Assembly (NCBI RefSeq): GCF_031020795.1
Contig: NZ_JAVHJP010000008.1
Location: 147,603 to 211,602 of the forward strand
From: Hydrogenophaga pseudoflava
GTDB taxonomy: Bacteria; Pseudomonadota; Gammaproteobacteria; Burkholderiales; Burkholderiaceae_C
Direction: 5' to 3'
DNA length: 64,000 nucleotides
Under the pieces are notes generated by a model. That model saw only the letters and a list, made by a program, of their open reading frames with translations. It searched no databases and was not told the origin of the DNA. Position numbers and translations under genes: made by a program. Shown in pieces: positions 51,200 through 59,325 of this stretch. Position 1 is the first letter of the stretch. Each line of letters begins with the position of its first letter.

Positions 51200-51866
51200 G
51201 CCGCTGCTCCTGACGGCGGTCCTGACGCTGGCCTTCCTGTCCCTGCACCTGGGCTGGTGGGGGCCGGTGACCGAGGAGGTGCTGCTGCAGCAGCTGTTCC
51301 AGCAGCACTGGACCGTCGCCTGGCCGGTGTTCGTGCTGGGCTCGGTGGTTTACACCGCGCTGGGGGGTCCGCGCCAGGTGCTGGCGTTTTCCTGCGGCTT
51401 CCTGTTCGGCGGCTGGCAGGGCGGGCTGATCGGCACCCTGCTCACGGGCTTCGGCGCCATGCTCACCATGGCCGCGGTGCACCAGCTGGGCTTCGACTGG
51501 GTGCGGCAGAAGCACGCGCAGAAGATCGAGCTGATCAAGGCCGTGCTGGCCGAGGACACCTGGATCTGGGTCTGCGTGATCCGGCTGATCCCGGTCGGCA
51601 GCAACCTGGTGACCAACATCGCCGCCGCGCTGTCGGACCTGCGGCCGCTGGCCGTGTTTTTCGGCAGCCTGCTGGGTTACCTGCCGCAAATGCTGCTGTT
51701 CGCCTACGCGGGGTCGGGCATCGCGCTGCACGACAGTTCCCAGTTGTGGATGAGCCTGGTGATGCTGGTGATCTCCACCGGCCTGGGCCTGTACCTCTAC
51801 CACCACGGCTTCAAGCAGCGGCTCCAGAGGTTCCGCCAAGAACACGCCCATGCGCCTGCCCACTGA
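51183..51866 (+). CDS. DedA-superfamily (VTT/TVP38-like) membrane protein
   Basis: The 227-residue protein has about five membrane helices and the VTT-type pattern: GPRQVLAFSCGFLFGGWQGG, GFGAMLTMAAVHQLG, and RLIPVGSNLVTNIAAAL before a last helical hairpin. The DedA superfamily includes undecaprenyl-phosphate translocases. Embedded between a polyprenyl-phosphate glycosyltransferase gene and an ArnT-like gene, overlapping both by 17 bp, it could flip the lipid-linked sugar or recycle the carrier. No ArnE/ArnF pair is present. Confidence 0.8.
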   Translation: MKSLIKPLLLTAVLTLAFLSLHLGWWGPVTEEVLLQQLFQQHWTVAWPVFVLGSVVYTALGGPRQVLAFSCGFLFGGWQGGLIGTLLTGFGAMLTMAAVHQLGFDWVRQKHAQKIELIKAVLAEDTWIWVCVIRLIPVGSNLVTNIAAALSDLRPLAVFFGSLLGYLPQMLLFAYAGSGIALHDSSQLWMSLVMLVISTGLGLYLYHHGFKQRLQRFRQEHAHAPAH

Positions 51867-53571
51867 CGAAACGATCCGCCGCCAGACCCTGTTCTGGCTG
51901 ATCGCCACCGCCCTTGTGCTGCTGCTGGGCATCGGGCTGCGCTACCCCTGGCCGGCCGACGAACCGCGATTCGCGCAGGTGGCGCGCGAGATGGTCGAGA
52001 GCGGCCAGTGGCTGTTCCCCACCCGCGGCGGCGAGCCCTACCCGGACAAGCCACCGGTGTTCATGTGGCTCAGCGCCGCCGCGTTCGCGCTGGTCGGCAA
52101 CCTCAAGCTCTCCTTCCTGCTGCCCAGCGCGCTGGCCTCGGTCGGCACGCTGCTGCTGGTGCTCGACATCGGCCGCCGGCTGTGGGGCCGCGAGGTGGCG
52201 CTGGCGGCGCTGTTGGTGCTGGTGTTCACGCCGCAGTTCCTGCTGCAGGGCAAGGCGGCGCAGATCGACGCGGTGGTCACCTTCTGGATCACGCTGGGCT
52301 GCTACGGCCTGCTGCGGCACTTTTTCACCGGCCCGCACTGGGGCTGGTACTTCAGCGCCTGGGCCGCGATGGCGCTGGGCATCATGACCAAGGGCGTGGG
52401 CTTTCTGCCCCTGCTGATGCTCATTCCACTTGCGTTGTGGGTGAAGAACCCCGCAGGGGAGGATGCGAAGGTCTGGCGCTGGCGTCTGGCCGCCGGTCTG
52501 GCGGTGATGCTCGCGGTGATCGCGCTGTGGCTGGGCCCCATGCTCTGGCAGGTGCACAGCATCGGCACCGACACCATGGTCGCCTACCGCAACGACCTGC
52601 TGTTCCGCCAGACCGGCGAGCGCTTCGTCAACGCCTGGCACCACGTCAAGCCCTGGCACTACTTCTTCACCCAGGCGATCCCCACGGTCTGGTTCCCGCT
52701 GCCGGTGCTGCTGCTGGTGTTCTTCAAGCCCTTGCTGGCGCTGCTGCGCGAGGACCGGCGCGCGCGCGTGCTGCTGGCCTGGGTGGGGCTGGTGCTGCTG
52801 TTCTTCTCGCTGAGCTCGGGCAAGCGCGAGGTCTACATGTTTCCGGCGCTGCCGATGCTGGCGCTGGTGGTGGGGGCGCTCTGGGTGCGGGTGCGGGGTG
52901 GCGTGGCGGCGGCGCGCACCGGGGCCTTCTTCCAGGGCCTGCTGTTGCTGATCGCCGCGGCGCTGGCCGGGCTGGGCGTGGCGCTCACCGTTTCGCCGGA
53001 CAGGCTGCTGCGCAAAGTGCCCGACTACGCCGACGCGATCACTCCCCTGTCGCTGCCGCTGGTCGCCATGGGACTGGCCCTGCTGGTGCTGCTGGTGCTG
53101 ATCCGCCGCCGCGACCTGCTGCAGCGGCTGGCCGCGACCAGCCTGGTGATCTGGGCATTTGTCTCGCTGCTGGTCTGGCCCCGGGTCGATCCGCACCGCA
53201 CGCCACAGGCCATGATGGAGCAGATCGAGCAGCGGCTGCCGCCTGCATCGGAACTGGGCCTGCTGTATTTCAAGGAACAGTTCCTGCTGTTCAGCCACCG
53301 GCCGCTGACCCACTTCAGCTACCTCGCGCCGCTGGAGGATCAGGAACGCAACGCCTGGCAGTGGATGAAGGAACAGCCCGGACGCCACCTGCTGGCGCCC
53401 ACCGACGCCGAGCTGAAGTGCTTCGACGTGACCAAGACCGAGTCGCTGGGCGAAGCGCACCGCCGCGAGTGGGTGGTCTACGGCCCGGCCTCCATGCGCG
53501 CCACCTGCGAACCACCGCTGCGCCCGCGCCGCTTTGTCTACCGCCCCGTGACCGAGGGCGTGCTGCCATGA
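51850..53571 (+). CDS. ArnT-like lipid A sugar transferase (GT83/PMT-like)
   Basis: The 573-residue protein has a first helix and then the acidic periplasmic loop YPWPADEPRFAQVAREMVESG with the DE-R pattern of ArnT/PMT catalytic loops, KPPVFMWLSAAAF, about 11-12 further helices and a C-terminal periplasmic domain. It should move a sugar from undecaprenyl phosphate to lipid A or another envelope acceptor on the periplasmic side. The start overlaps the DedA-like gene by 17 bp; the stop overlaps the epimerase start (ATGA). Confidence 0.86.
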   Translation: MRLPTDETIRRQTLFWLIATALVLLLGIGLRYPWPADEPRFAQVAREMVESGQWLFPTRGGEPYPDKPPVFMWLSAAAFALVGNLKLSFLLPSALASVGTLLLVLDIGRRLWGREVALAALLVLVFTPQFLLQGKAAQIDAVVTFWITLGCYGLLRHFFTGPHWGWYFSAWAAMALGIMTKGVGFLPLLMLIPLALWVKNPAGEDAKVWRWRLAAGLAVMLAVIALWLGPMLWQVHSIGTDTMVAYRNDLLFRQTGERFVNAWHHVKPWHYFFTQAIPTVWFPLPVLLLVFFKPLLALLREDRRARVLLAWVGLVLLFFSLSSGKREVYMFPALPMLALVVGALWVRVRGGVAAARTGAFFQGLLLLIAAALAGLGVALTVSPDRLLRKVPDYADAITPLSLPLVAMGLALLVLLVLIRRRDLLQRLAATSLVIWAFVSLLVWPRVDPHRTPQAMMEQIEQRLPPASELGLLYFKEQFLLFSHRPLTHFSYLAPLEDQERNAWQWMKEQPGRHLLAPTDAELKCFDVTKTESLGEAHRREWVVYGPASMRATCEPPLRPRRFVYRPVTEGVLP

Positions 53572-54572
53572 ACCTCCTGGATGCTTCTCCCGCCCCGCGC
53601 GTGCTGGTCACCGGTGCCGCGGGCTTCATCGGTTACCACCTGAGCCAGCGTCTGCTGGACCGGGGGCTGCAGGTCGACGGGGTCGACAACCTGAGCGCCT
53701 ATTACGACCCCGCTCTCAAGCAGGCCCGGCTGGACCGGCTGCTGGCGCGGCCGGGGTTCCGCTTCCACCGCCTGGACCTGGCCGACCGCGACGGCGTGGC
53801 GCGCCTGTTTGCCGACGGCCGCTACGACCTCGTGCTGCACCTGGCGGCGCAGGCCGGCGTGCGCTACTCGGTCGAGCAGCCCATGGCCTACCTGGACAGC
53901 AACCTCGCGGGCATGCTCATTGTGCTCGAAGGCTGCCGCCACAGCGGCGTGAAGCACCTGGTCTACGCCTCGTCCAGCTCCATCTACGGCGCCGCGCGCG
54001 AGATGCCGCTGCGCGAGGACATGGTGACCGATTCGCCGATCTCGCTCTACGCCGCCAGCAAGAAGGCCAACGAGCTGATGGCCCACAGCTACAGCCACCT
54101 TTACCGCATCCCGGCCTCGGCGCTGCGCTTCTTCACCGTCTACGGTCCCTGGGGCCGGCCCGACATGGCGATCTTCAAGTTCGTGCGCGCGATCTTCGAA
54201 GGCCGGCCCATCGACGTCTACAACCACGGCCACCTGCGGCGCGACTTCACCTATGTCGACGACGTGGTGGACGCGGTGCTGGCGGTGGCGGACCGGCCGC
54301 CGCAGGCCGGCGAGGGCCAGGTGCCGCACCGCGTGCTCAACGTCGGCCACAACGGCCCGGTGCCGCTGATGGAGTTCATCGCCTGCCTGGAGCGCGCCTG
54401 CGGCCGCGAGGCGGTCAAGAACTTCCTGCCCATGCAGGCCGGCGACGTGCCCGACACCTGGGCCGACACCTCGCGGCTGGAAAGCGAATTCGGCGTGCGG
54501 GCCGGCACCGACCTGCGGCTCGGTGTGCAGCGGTTCGTGGATTGGTACGTCGACTACTACGGCGTGAACTGA
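53568..54572 (+). CDS. UDP-glucuronate 4-epimerase
   Basis: The 334-residue extended SDR has TGAAGFIGYHL for NAD, VDNLSAYYDPALKQARL, AAQAGVRYSVEQPMAY, SSSSIYG and the YxxxK motif in SLYAASKKANE, followed by LRFFTVYGPWGRPDMAIFKF. The VDNL-YYD, AGVRYS and GPWGRPDMA blocks are the signature of UDP-glucuronate 4-epimerases rather than GalE. Product would be UDP-galacturonic acid for the GT2 and ArnT-like enzymes of the same operon. Its stop region overlaps the convergent PAP2 gene by 16 bp. Confidence 0.88.
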   Translation: MNLLDASPAPRVLVTGAAGFIGYHLSQRLLDRGLQVDGVDNLSAYYDPALKQARLDRLLARPGFRFHRLDLADRDGVARLFADGRYDLVLHLAAQAGVRYSVEQPMAYLDSNLAGMLIVLEGCRHSGVKHLVYASSSSIYGAAREMPLREDMVTDSPISLYAASKKANELMAHSYSHLYRIPASALRFFTVYGPWGRPDMAIFKFVRAIFEGRPIDVYNHGHLRRDFTYVDDVVDAVLAVADRPPQAGEGQVPHRVLNVGHNGPVPLMEFIACLERACGREAVKNFLPMQAGDVPDTWADTSRLESEFGVRAGTDLRLGVQRFVDWYVDYYGVN

Positions 54573-55306
54573 TGGCCCCCACGCTCCGCCGCTGACGCAG
54601 TTTGTGTTTCCTCGCCACGCAGCCAGGGCAGAGCGAGCCGCCAGCCGGCCAGCGCGATCGCGCCGCAGATGAGCAGGGTCCACAGGGTGTGGCTGGGCGG
54701 GTGGGCGCCGCGCAGGGTCTGCGTCACCCCCGCCAGGCCGCCGGCCAGCAGCACCGCGATGAGCCAGCGCCAGCCCGGCGCCCGGCGCCGTCCGGCCACC
54801 GGCGACCGGAGCCAGGGCAGGCACAGCGCCAGAAACGACAGAGCGGACGAGGCGTGCCCGCCAGGGAAACAGCCGCCGGTGCCCCCGTCGCCGGCCAGCA
54901 GGTTCCAGTGCGAGGTGTAGACGGCGGTGCCGCCGAAGGCGCTCCACTCCCAGGGGCAGCTGGACCGGCTGGCCTGCTTGAGCAGGCCCACCGTCACCAT
55001 GGACAGGGTGACCAGCGCCAGCACGGTCCCACGCTCGCGCCGCGAGGGGCCGCTGGACACAGGCCACAGCACCCAGCCCCACAGCAGCAGGTAGGCCCCG
55101 GTGGCGAGCTGGCGCCCGCCGTCGTGCAGCACGGTCTCCAGCAGCGGGTGGTGGCGCCACGGAAAGCCGGCGCTGGTCCCGATCTGGCTCATCACCGGCA
55201 GGTCCATGCCCGCGGCATCCCAGCCCAGCGTCAGCAGCAGCAGCACCAGCCAGGCCCGGGCGATGGCGGTTGCGGTGGAAACAACAGGGGGGCGGAGGTG
55301 GGACAT
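54557..55306 (-). CDS. PAP2-family membrane phosphatase
   Basis: The 249-residue protein has about six helices and the three phosphatase motifs: KQASRSSCPWE (K-x6-RP-like, with Cys-Pro here), PGGHASSALSF (PSGH-like) and RGAHPPSHTLW (SR-x5-H-x3-D-like). It may act on undecaprenyl pyrophosphate, lipid A phosphates or phospholipids; LpxE, LpxT, PgpB and BacA-like roles cannot be told apart. It is divergent from the PmrA-like regulator gene, with a PmrA-type box 25 bp upstream of its ATG, and converges with the epimerase gene. Motif 1 lacks the usual Arg-Pro spacing. Confidence 0.78.
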   Translation of the reverse strand: MSHLRPPVVSTATAIARAWLVLLLLTLGWDAAGMDLPVMSQIGTSAGFPWRHHPLLETVLHDGGRQLATGAYLLLWGWVLWPVSSGPSRRERGTVLALVTLSMVTVGLLKQASRSSCPWEWSAFGGTAVYTSHWNLLAGDGGTGGCFPGGHASSALSFLALCLPWLRSPVAGRRRAPGWRWLIAVLLAGGLAGVTQTLRGAHPPSHTLWTLLICGAIALAGWRLALPWLRGEETQTASAAERGGHQFTP

Positions 55307-55330
55307 GGCGCCGCATGCTCGGCGGCGGAC

Positions 55331-55347
55331 TTTAAGAGGGCCTTAAG
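55331..55347 (+). promoter_or_regulatory. PmrA-type box upstream of the response regulator gene
   Basis: TTTAAG-AGGGC-CTTAAG matches (C/T)TTAA(G/T)-N5-(C/T)TTAA(G/T) at every position. A GATAAT -10 box follows at 55357-55362, ten bp after the site, the arrangement of an activator overlapping the -35 region. It predicts autoregulation of the pmrA/pmrB-like pair and could also affect the divergent PAP2 gene. Confidence 0.72.
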
Positions 55348-55404
55348 GGGTGCCGGGATAATTCGGTTTCTTTGACCGATGGGCCCTGCGCCGTCCTGAA
55401 GAAC

Positions 55405-56136
55405 ATGCGAGCACTCGTGGTGGAAGACGATCCCGGCATTGCCAGCGGCCTGAGCCTGTCGCTGCGGCAGGCCGGCTATGCGGTGGACGTGTGCGGCACG
55501 CTGGAGTCGGCGTGGACAGCCCTGTGCGTCGAGCCCTTCGACGCGGTGCTGCTGGACCTGGGCCTGCCCGACGGCGATGGCCTGGATCTGCTGACCCGCC
55601 TGCGGCGCCAGAGTGAGCGCCGGCCGGGCCAGTCCACCCTGCCGGCGCGCGACCTGCCGGTGCTGATCATGACCGCTCGCGACGGCGTCAGCGACCGCAT
55701 CTTCGGCCTGGACGAAGGCGCCGACGACTACATCGTCAAGCCCTTCGACCCCAACGAGCTGCTGGCCCGCCTGCGCGCCATGCTGAGGCGCGCCAGCGGC
55801 CGCAGCAAGCCGGTGATCGAATACGGCGACATCGTGGTCGACCCGGCCACGCGCTCGGTCGAACGCGCCGGTCTGCCGGTGGCGCTGGGCGGCAAGGAGT
55901 TCGCGCTGCTGCTGACCCTGCTGCAGGCCAAGCCGCAGGTGCTGTCCAAGGCGCGGCTGGAATCGGCGATGTACGGCTTCGGCGAGGGGCTGGAGAGCAA
56001 TGCCATCGAGGTCCACGTGCACCACCTGCGCCGCAAGCTGGGCGAATCGCTGATCAAGACCGTGCGCGGCGTGGGCTACTTCGTGCCCCAGGATCCGCCC
56101 GCGCCGAAACCCGCCGACACCGCTGGAGGCCTGTGA
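55405..56136 (+). CDS. OmpR-family response regulator, PmrA/QseB-like
   Basis: The 243-residue protein has a receiver domain with acidic pocket E7-D8-D9 region (VVEDDPG), phospho-acceptor D51 in LLDLGLPDGDG and K in DDYIVKPFDP, and a C-terminal OmpR winged helix (FALLLTLLQ, NAIEVHVHHLRRKLG, IKTVRGVGYF). A roughly 10-residue Arg/Ser/Pro-rich insertion (SERRPGQSTL) lies in the receiver domain before LPVLIMTARD. ATG 55405 is chosen because it aligns with the family start and lies 36 nt after the inferred transcription start; an earlier ATG at 55372 is in frame. PmrA-type boxes nearby support PmrA as its closest functional match. Confidence 0.87.
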   Translation: MRALVVEDDPGIASGLSLSLRQAGYAVDVCGTLESAWTALCVEPFDAVLLDLGLPDGDGLDLLTRLRRQSERRPGQSTLPARDLPVLIMTARDGVSDRIFGLDEGADDYIVKPFDPNELLARLRAMLRRASGRSKPVIEYGDIVVDPATRSVERAGLPVALGGKEFALLLTLLQAKPQVLSKARLESAMYGFGEGLESNAIEVHVHHLRRKLGESLIKTVRGVGYFVPQDPPAPKPADTAGGL

Positions 56137-57494
56137 AGCTGCCGCTGCCCGCCGCGCGCCGCACGCTGTCGCGCCACCTGCTGGTCTGGACCCTCGGGGC
56201 CCAGCTGGCGGTGTGGGCGGTGATGGTGGCGGTGGGCTGGAGCACCAGCCTGCGCGAGACGCGCAAGTTCACCGACGGCCACCTGGTTGCCGTGGCCCAG
56301 CTCTGGCTGGGCACCGCGTCCTGGAACCAGGGGCCCGTCTCGGCACCCCTGCCGGTGCCGCGCGAGGACGTGCACGAGTACGCCCAGGACGTGGCCATCC
56401 TGGTCTGGGACAACGGCCGCCTGGTGACCGACAGCGACCAGCTCGCCGCCGGGCTGGACCTGGCGACGCTGCCCGAGAAGGGGTTGATGACGGTGGTGGT
56501 GCGCGACGCCGACGGCGAACCCCACAACTGGCGCGCCTATTTCGAGACCTACCGGGGCGAGGGCCACGAGCGCCGGGTGGCGGCCCTGCTGGACCTGAAG
56601 AAGCGCTACGTGCTGGCCAGCGACATCGCCGAGCACCTGGCCTCGCCGTCCCTGATCCTGCTGCCGCTGGTGGCGCTGGTGATGTGGTGGACCATCCGCC
56701 GCGGCCTGCGCCCGCTGGACCAGCTCTCGGACGAGATGGCCGCGCTCGACGGCTTCGCCGGGCAGCGCCTGGACACCCAGCACCGCTTCCACGAGTTCTC
56801 CAGCACGGTGACGGCGATCAACACCATGGTCGACGGCCTGCAGGCGCAGGCCCAGCGCGAGCGCCAGTTCGCCTCCGACGTGGCGCACGAGCTGCGCACC
56901 CCGCTGACGGCGATCACGCTGCAGGCCCGCGCCGCGCAGGCCGACCCCTCGCCGCCGCGGCTGGCTCGTCTGGAACAGGAGGCCCTGCGCGCCGGTCGCA
57001 TCCTGACCCAGCTGCTGGACCTGGCGCGCGCGCAGCGCGCCGGCCAGCAGGGGGCGGCGCACGCCGGCGATGCGGTGCAGGACACCGCTCTGGGCGAGAT
57101 GGCCGCCCGCCTGATCTCGGCCCACGCCCAGCTGGCCCATGAGAGCGACCACGAGATGTCGCTGGTTCGGGAACAGGGCGAGGTCGGCGTCCGGGTCCAG
57201 CCCATGCTGCTGGAACTGGCGCTGCGCAACCTGATCGAGAACGCACTGCGCCACACGCCGCCGGGCACGCAGGTGGAGGTGGCGGTGTGGCGCGACGACC
57301 GGGGCCAGGGTGTGTCGGTCAGCGACGACGGCCAGCGCGCCGGTGTGACCGCGCCCGCGGCGCAGGCTTCGTCCGGGCTGGGTCTGGGCCTGCGCCTGGT
57401 CGAGCGCATCGCCGAAGAACTGGGCGCGCGACTGGAGCGTGACAGCGGGGTGGCGCCGATGACCACGCGCTTCTCGCTGCGGTGGCCGGTCTGA
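56133..57494 (+). CDS. Sensor histidine kinase, PmrB/QseC-like
   Basis: The 453-residue protein has membrane helices at about 17-36 and 171-188 around a periplasmic sensor domain of about 130 residues, HisKA with H252 in SDVAHELRTPLTAI, an N-box LRNLIENALRHTPPG and a G-box SSGLGLGLRLVERIA. It should phosphorylate the preceding regulator. GTG 56133 overlaps the regulator stop (GTGA) and follows GGAGG. PmrB-type kinases respond to cationic peptides, Fe3+ or acid; I do not see a clear ExxE iron motif, so the signal is open. Confidence 0.87.
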   Translation: MKLPLPAARRTLSRHLLVWTLGAQLAVWAVMVAVGWSTSLRETRKFTDGHLVAVAQLWLGTASWNQGPVSAPLPVPREDVHEYAQDVAILVWDNGRLVTDSDQLAAGLDLATLPEKGLMTVVVRDADGEPHNWRAYFETYRGEGHERRVAALLDLKKRYVLASDIAEHLASPSLILLPLVALVMWWTIRRGLRPLDQLSDEMAALDGFAGQRLDTQHRFHEFSSTVTAINTMVDGLQAQAQRERQFASDVAHELRTPLTAITLQARAAQADPSPPRLARLEQEALRAGRILTQLLDLARAQRAGQQGAAHAGDAVQDTALGEMAARLISAHAQLAHESDHEMSLVREQGEVGVRVQPMLLELALRNLIENALRHTPPGTQVEVAVWRDDRGQGVSVSDDGQRAGVTAPAAQASSGLGLGLRLVERIAEELGARLERDSGVAPMTTRFSLRWPV

Positions 57495-57516
57495 GGGGGT
57501 CGCGGGGATGGCGCGC

Positions 57517-57533
57517 GATAAGGTTCGTTTAAC
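57517..57533 (+). promoter_or_regulatory. Degenerate PmrA-type box upstream of the EptA-like gene
   Basis: GATAAG-GTTCG-TTTAAC matches the PmrA box at 9 of 12 hexamer positions with the correct 11-bp spacing. It lies 41 bp before the preferred start at 57574 and inside the longest possible reading frame, which argues for the downstream start. Confidence 0.4.
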
Positions 57534-57573
57534 GTCGTCGCAAGACACTGCCGGCAATGCCACATTGGGGGCC

Positions 57574-59325
57574 ATGGCCCCGCCGTTCTCCATGCAGCTG
57601 TCTTCTTCCCTGTCCGGCCGGAATGCCACCGGCCTGTCGCTCGTCCGTGGTGAGGCGCGCGGGCCGCTGGTCCTGCTGGTGGTGCTGTCGCTGTGGCTGG
57701 CGGTGCCCGGCAACCTGCCCTTGTGGCAGCGCGTGGCCGCCCTGACCGCGACCGCCGACCACCGCCCAGGGCTGATGCTCATGCTCGGGCTGGTACTGGT
57801 CGCCGGCACCCTGGCCCTGCTGGCGCTGTGCCACTGGCCGCGCATGTTCCGTCCGCTGGCCACCGTGCTGGTGCTGGCAGCGGCGCTCAACAGCCACTTC
57901 ATGTGGCAGTACGGCGTGGTGATCGACAGCACCATGATGGCCAACGTGGCGCAGACCAATGCCAACGAGGTGCGGGACCTGCTGTCCTGGCCGCTGCTGC
58001 TGGCCCTGCTGGCCATTGCCGGTCCGGCCCTGTGGTGGATCTGGCGCGTGCCGCCCGCGCCGCTGGCGCTGCTGCCCCGCCTGCGGCACAACCTGGCCCT
58101 GCTGGCGCTCTCGCTGGCGGTCGCCGCCGTCGCCCTGCTGGCCGGCTACCAGGGCCTGGCCTCGCTCATGCGCGGCCACAAGGACTTGCGCTACATGATC
58201 AACCCCATGAACACCCTGGTGGCCTCGGGCACGCTGCTGGCCGAGCGTGGCCAGCACGCTGCGCAGCCGCTGCTGCCGTTGGGCGAGGACGCGCGGCTGG
58301 GGGCGAGCTACGCCTCGCAGAGCCGGCCGCCGCTGCTGCTGGTGGTGGTGGGCGAAACCGCGCGGGCACAGAACTGGAGCCTCAACGGCTATGGCCGCCC
58401 GACCACGCCGTCGCTGACCGGCTGGCGCGCGCGCGGCGGTCTGGTGAACTTCCCCCATGCCAGTTCCTGCGGCACCAGCACCCAGGTCTCGGTGCCCTGC
58501 ATGTTCTCGCCCCTCACGCGCAAGGAAGGCGGCGACGAGACCACACGCAGCGAGAACCTGCTCGATGTGCTGCAGCGCGCCGGTCTGGCCGTGCTGTGGA
58601 TCGACAACCAGGCCGGCTGCAAGGGCGTGTGCGACCGCGTGCCCACGGTGCGCATCGCCGACGCGCCGATCCCCGGCCTGTGCGAGGGCGGCGAATGCCT
58701 GGACGAGGCCATGATGCACGGGCTGGACGCCCGCATCGCCGCGCTCGACCCGCAGCGCCGTGCGCGCGGCGTGGTGGTGGTGATGCACCAGATGGGCAGC
58801 CACGGACCGGCCTACCACAAGCGCTCGCCAGCCAACCGCAAGCCCTTCCAGCCCGAGTGCCGCAGCGTCACGCTGGCCGACTGCTCGCAGGACGAACTGG
58901 TCAACGCCTACGACAACTCCATCGCCTACACCGACCGCTTCCTCAACCACGCGCTGTCGTGGCTGCGCGCCCAGTCGACCGCAGGCCGCTTCGACACCGG
59001 GCTGTACTACGTCTCGGACCATGGCGAATCGCTGGGCGAGAACGGCCTGTACCTGCACGGCGTGCCCTATGCGCTGGCGCCCGAGCAGCAGACCCATGTG
59101 CCCATGGTGGCCTGGCTGTCCGAGGGCCTGCAGCAGCGCAGCGGCGTGCGCACCGACTGCCTGCGCGAACGCGCGGAGCGGCCCGTCGCGCACGACCACC
59201 TGTTCCACTCGGTGCTGGGGCTGATGGACGTCTCGACCGCGGTGCGCCGGCCGGGCCTGGACCTGTTCGAGCCCTGCCTGCTGCCAGCCGCGGCGGCACC
59301 CGTCAGCGGACCGCGGGCAGGCTGA
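57574..59325 (+). CDS. eptA: Lipid A phosphoethanolamine transferase, EptA-like
   Basis: The protein (583 residues from the preferred start) has about five N-terminal membrane helices and a periplasmic sulfatase-fold domain. Zinc and catalytic features are visible: VVVGETARAQNWSLNGYGR, the nucleophile Thr in SCGTSTQVSVPCMFS, and YYVSDHGESLGENGLYLHG. It transfers phosphoethanolamine from phosphatidylethanolamine to lipid A phosphate, lowering affinity for polymyxin-like peptides. Alternative starts are ATG 57508 (would contain the PmrA-type box) and ATG 57592; GGGGG precedes 57574 but close. It follows the PmrB-like gene and probably has its own promoter. Confidence 0.88.
   Translation: MAPPFSMQLSSSLSGRNATGLSLVRGEARGPLVLLVVLSLWLAVPGNLPLWQRVAALTATADHRPGLMLMLGLVLVAGTLALLALCHWPRMFRPLATVLVLAAALNSHFMWQYGVVIDSTMMANVAQTNANEVRDLLSWPLLLALLAIAGPALWWIWRVPPAPLALLPRLRHNLALLALSLAVAAVALLAGYQGLASLMRGHKDLRYMINPMNTLVASGTLLAERGQHAAQPLLPLGEDARLGASYASQSRPPLLLVVVGETARAQNWSLNGYGRPTTPSLTGWRARGGLVNFPHASSCGTSTQVSVPCMFSPLTRKEGGDETTRSENLLDVLQRAGLAVLWIDNQAGCKGVCDRVPTVRIADAPIPGLCEGGECLDEAMMHGLDARIAALDPQRRARGVVVVMHQMGSHGPAYHKRSPANRKPFQPECRSVTLADCSQDELVNAYDNSIAYTDRFLNHALSWLRAQSTAGRFDTGLYYVSDHGESLGENGLYLHGVPYALAPEQQTHVPMVAWLSEGLQQRSGVRTDCLRERAERPVAHDHLFHSVLGLMDVSTAVRRPGLDLFEPCLLPAAAAPVSGPRAG

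Noticed and set aside
50337..54572. A full aminoarabinose (Arn) pathway
   Set aside because: ArnA, ArnB, ArnD and ArnE/F are missing and the epimerase carries UDP-glucuronate 4-epimerase motifs.
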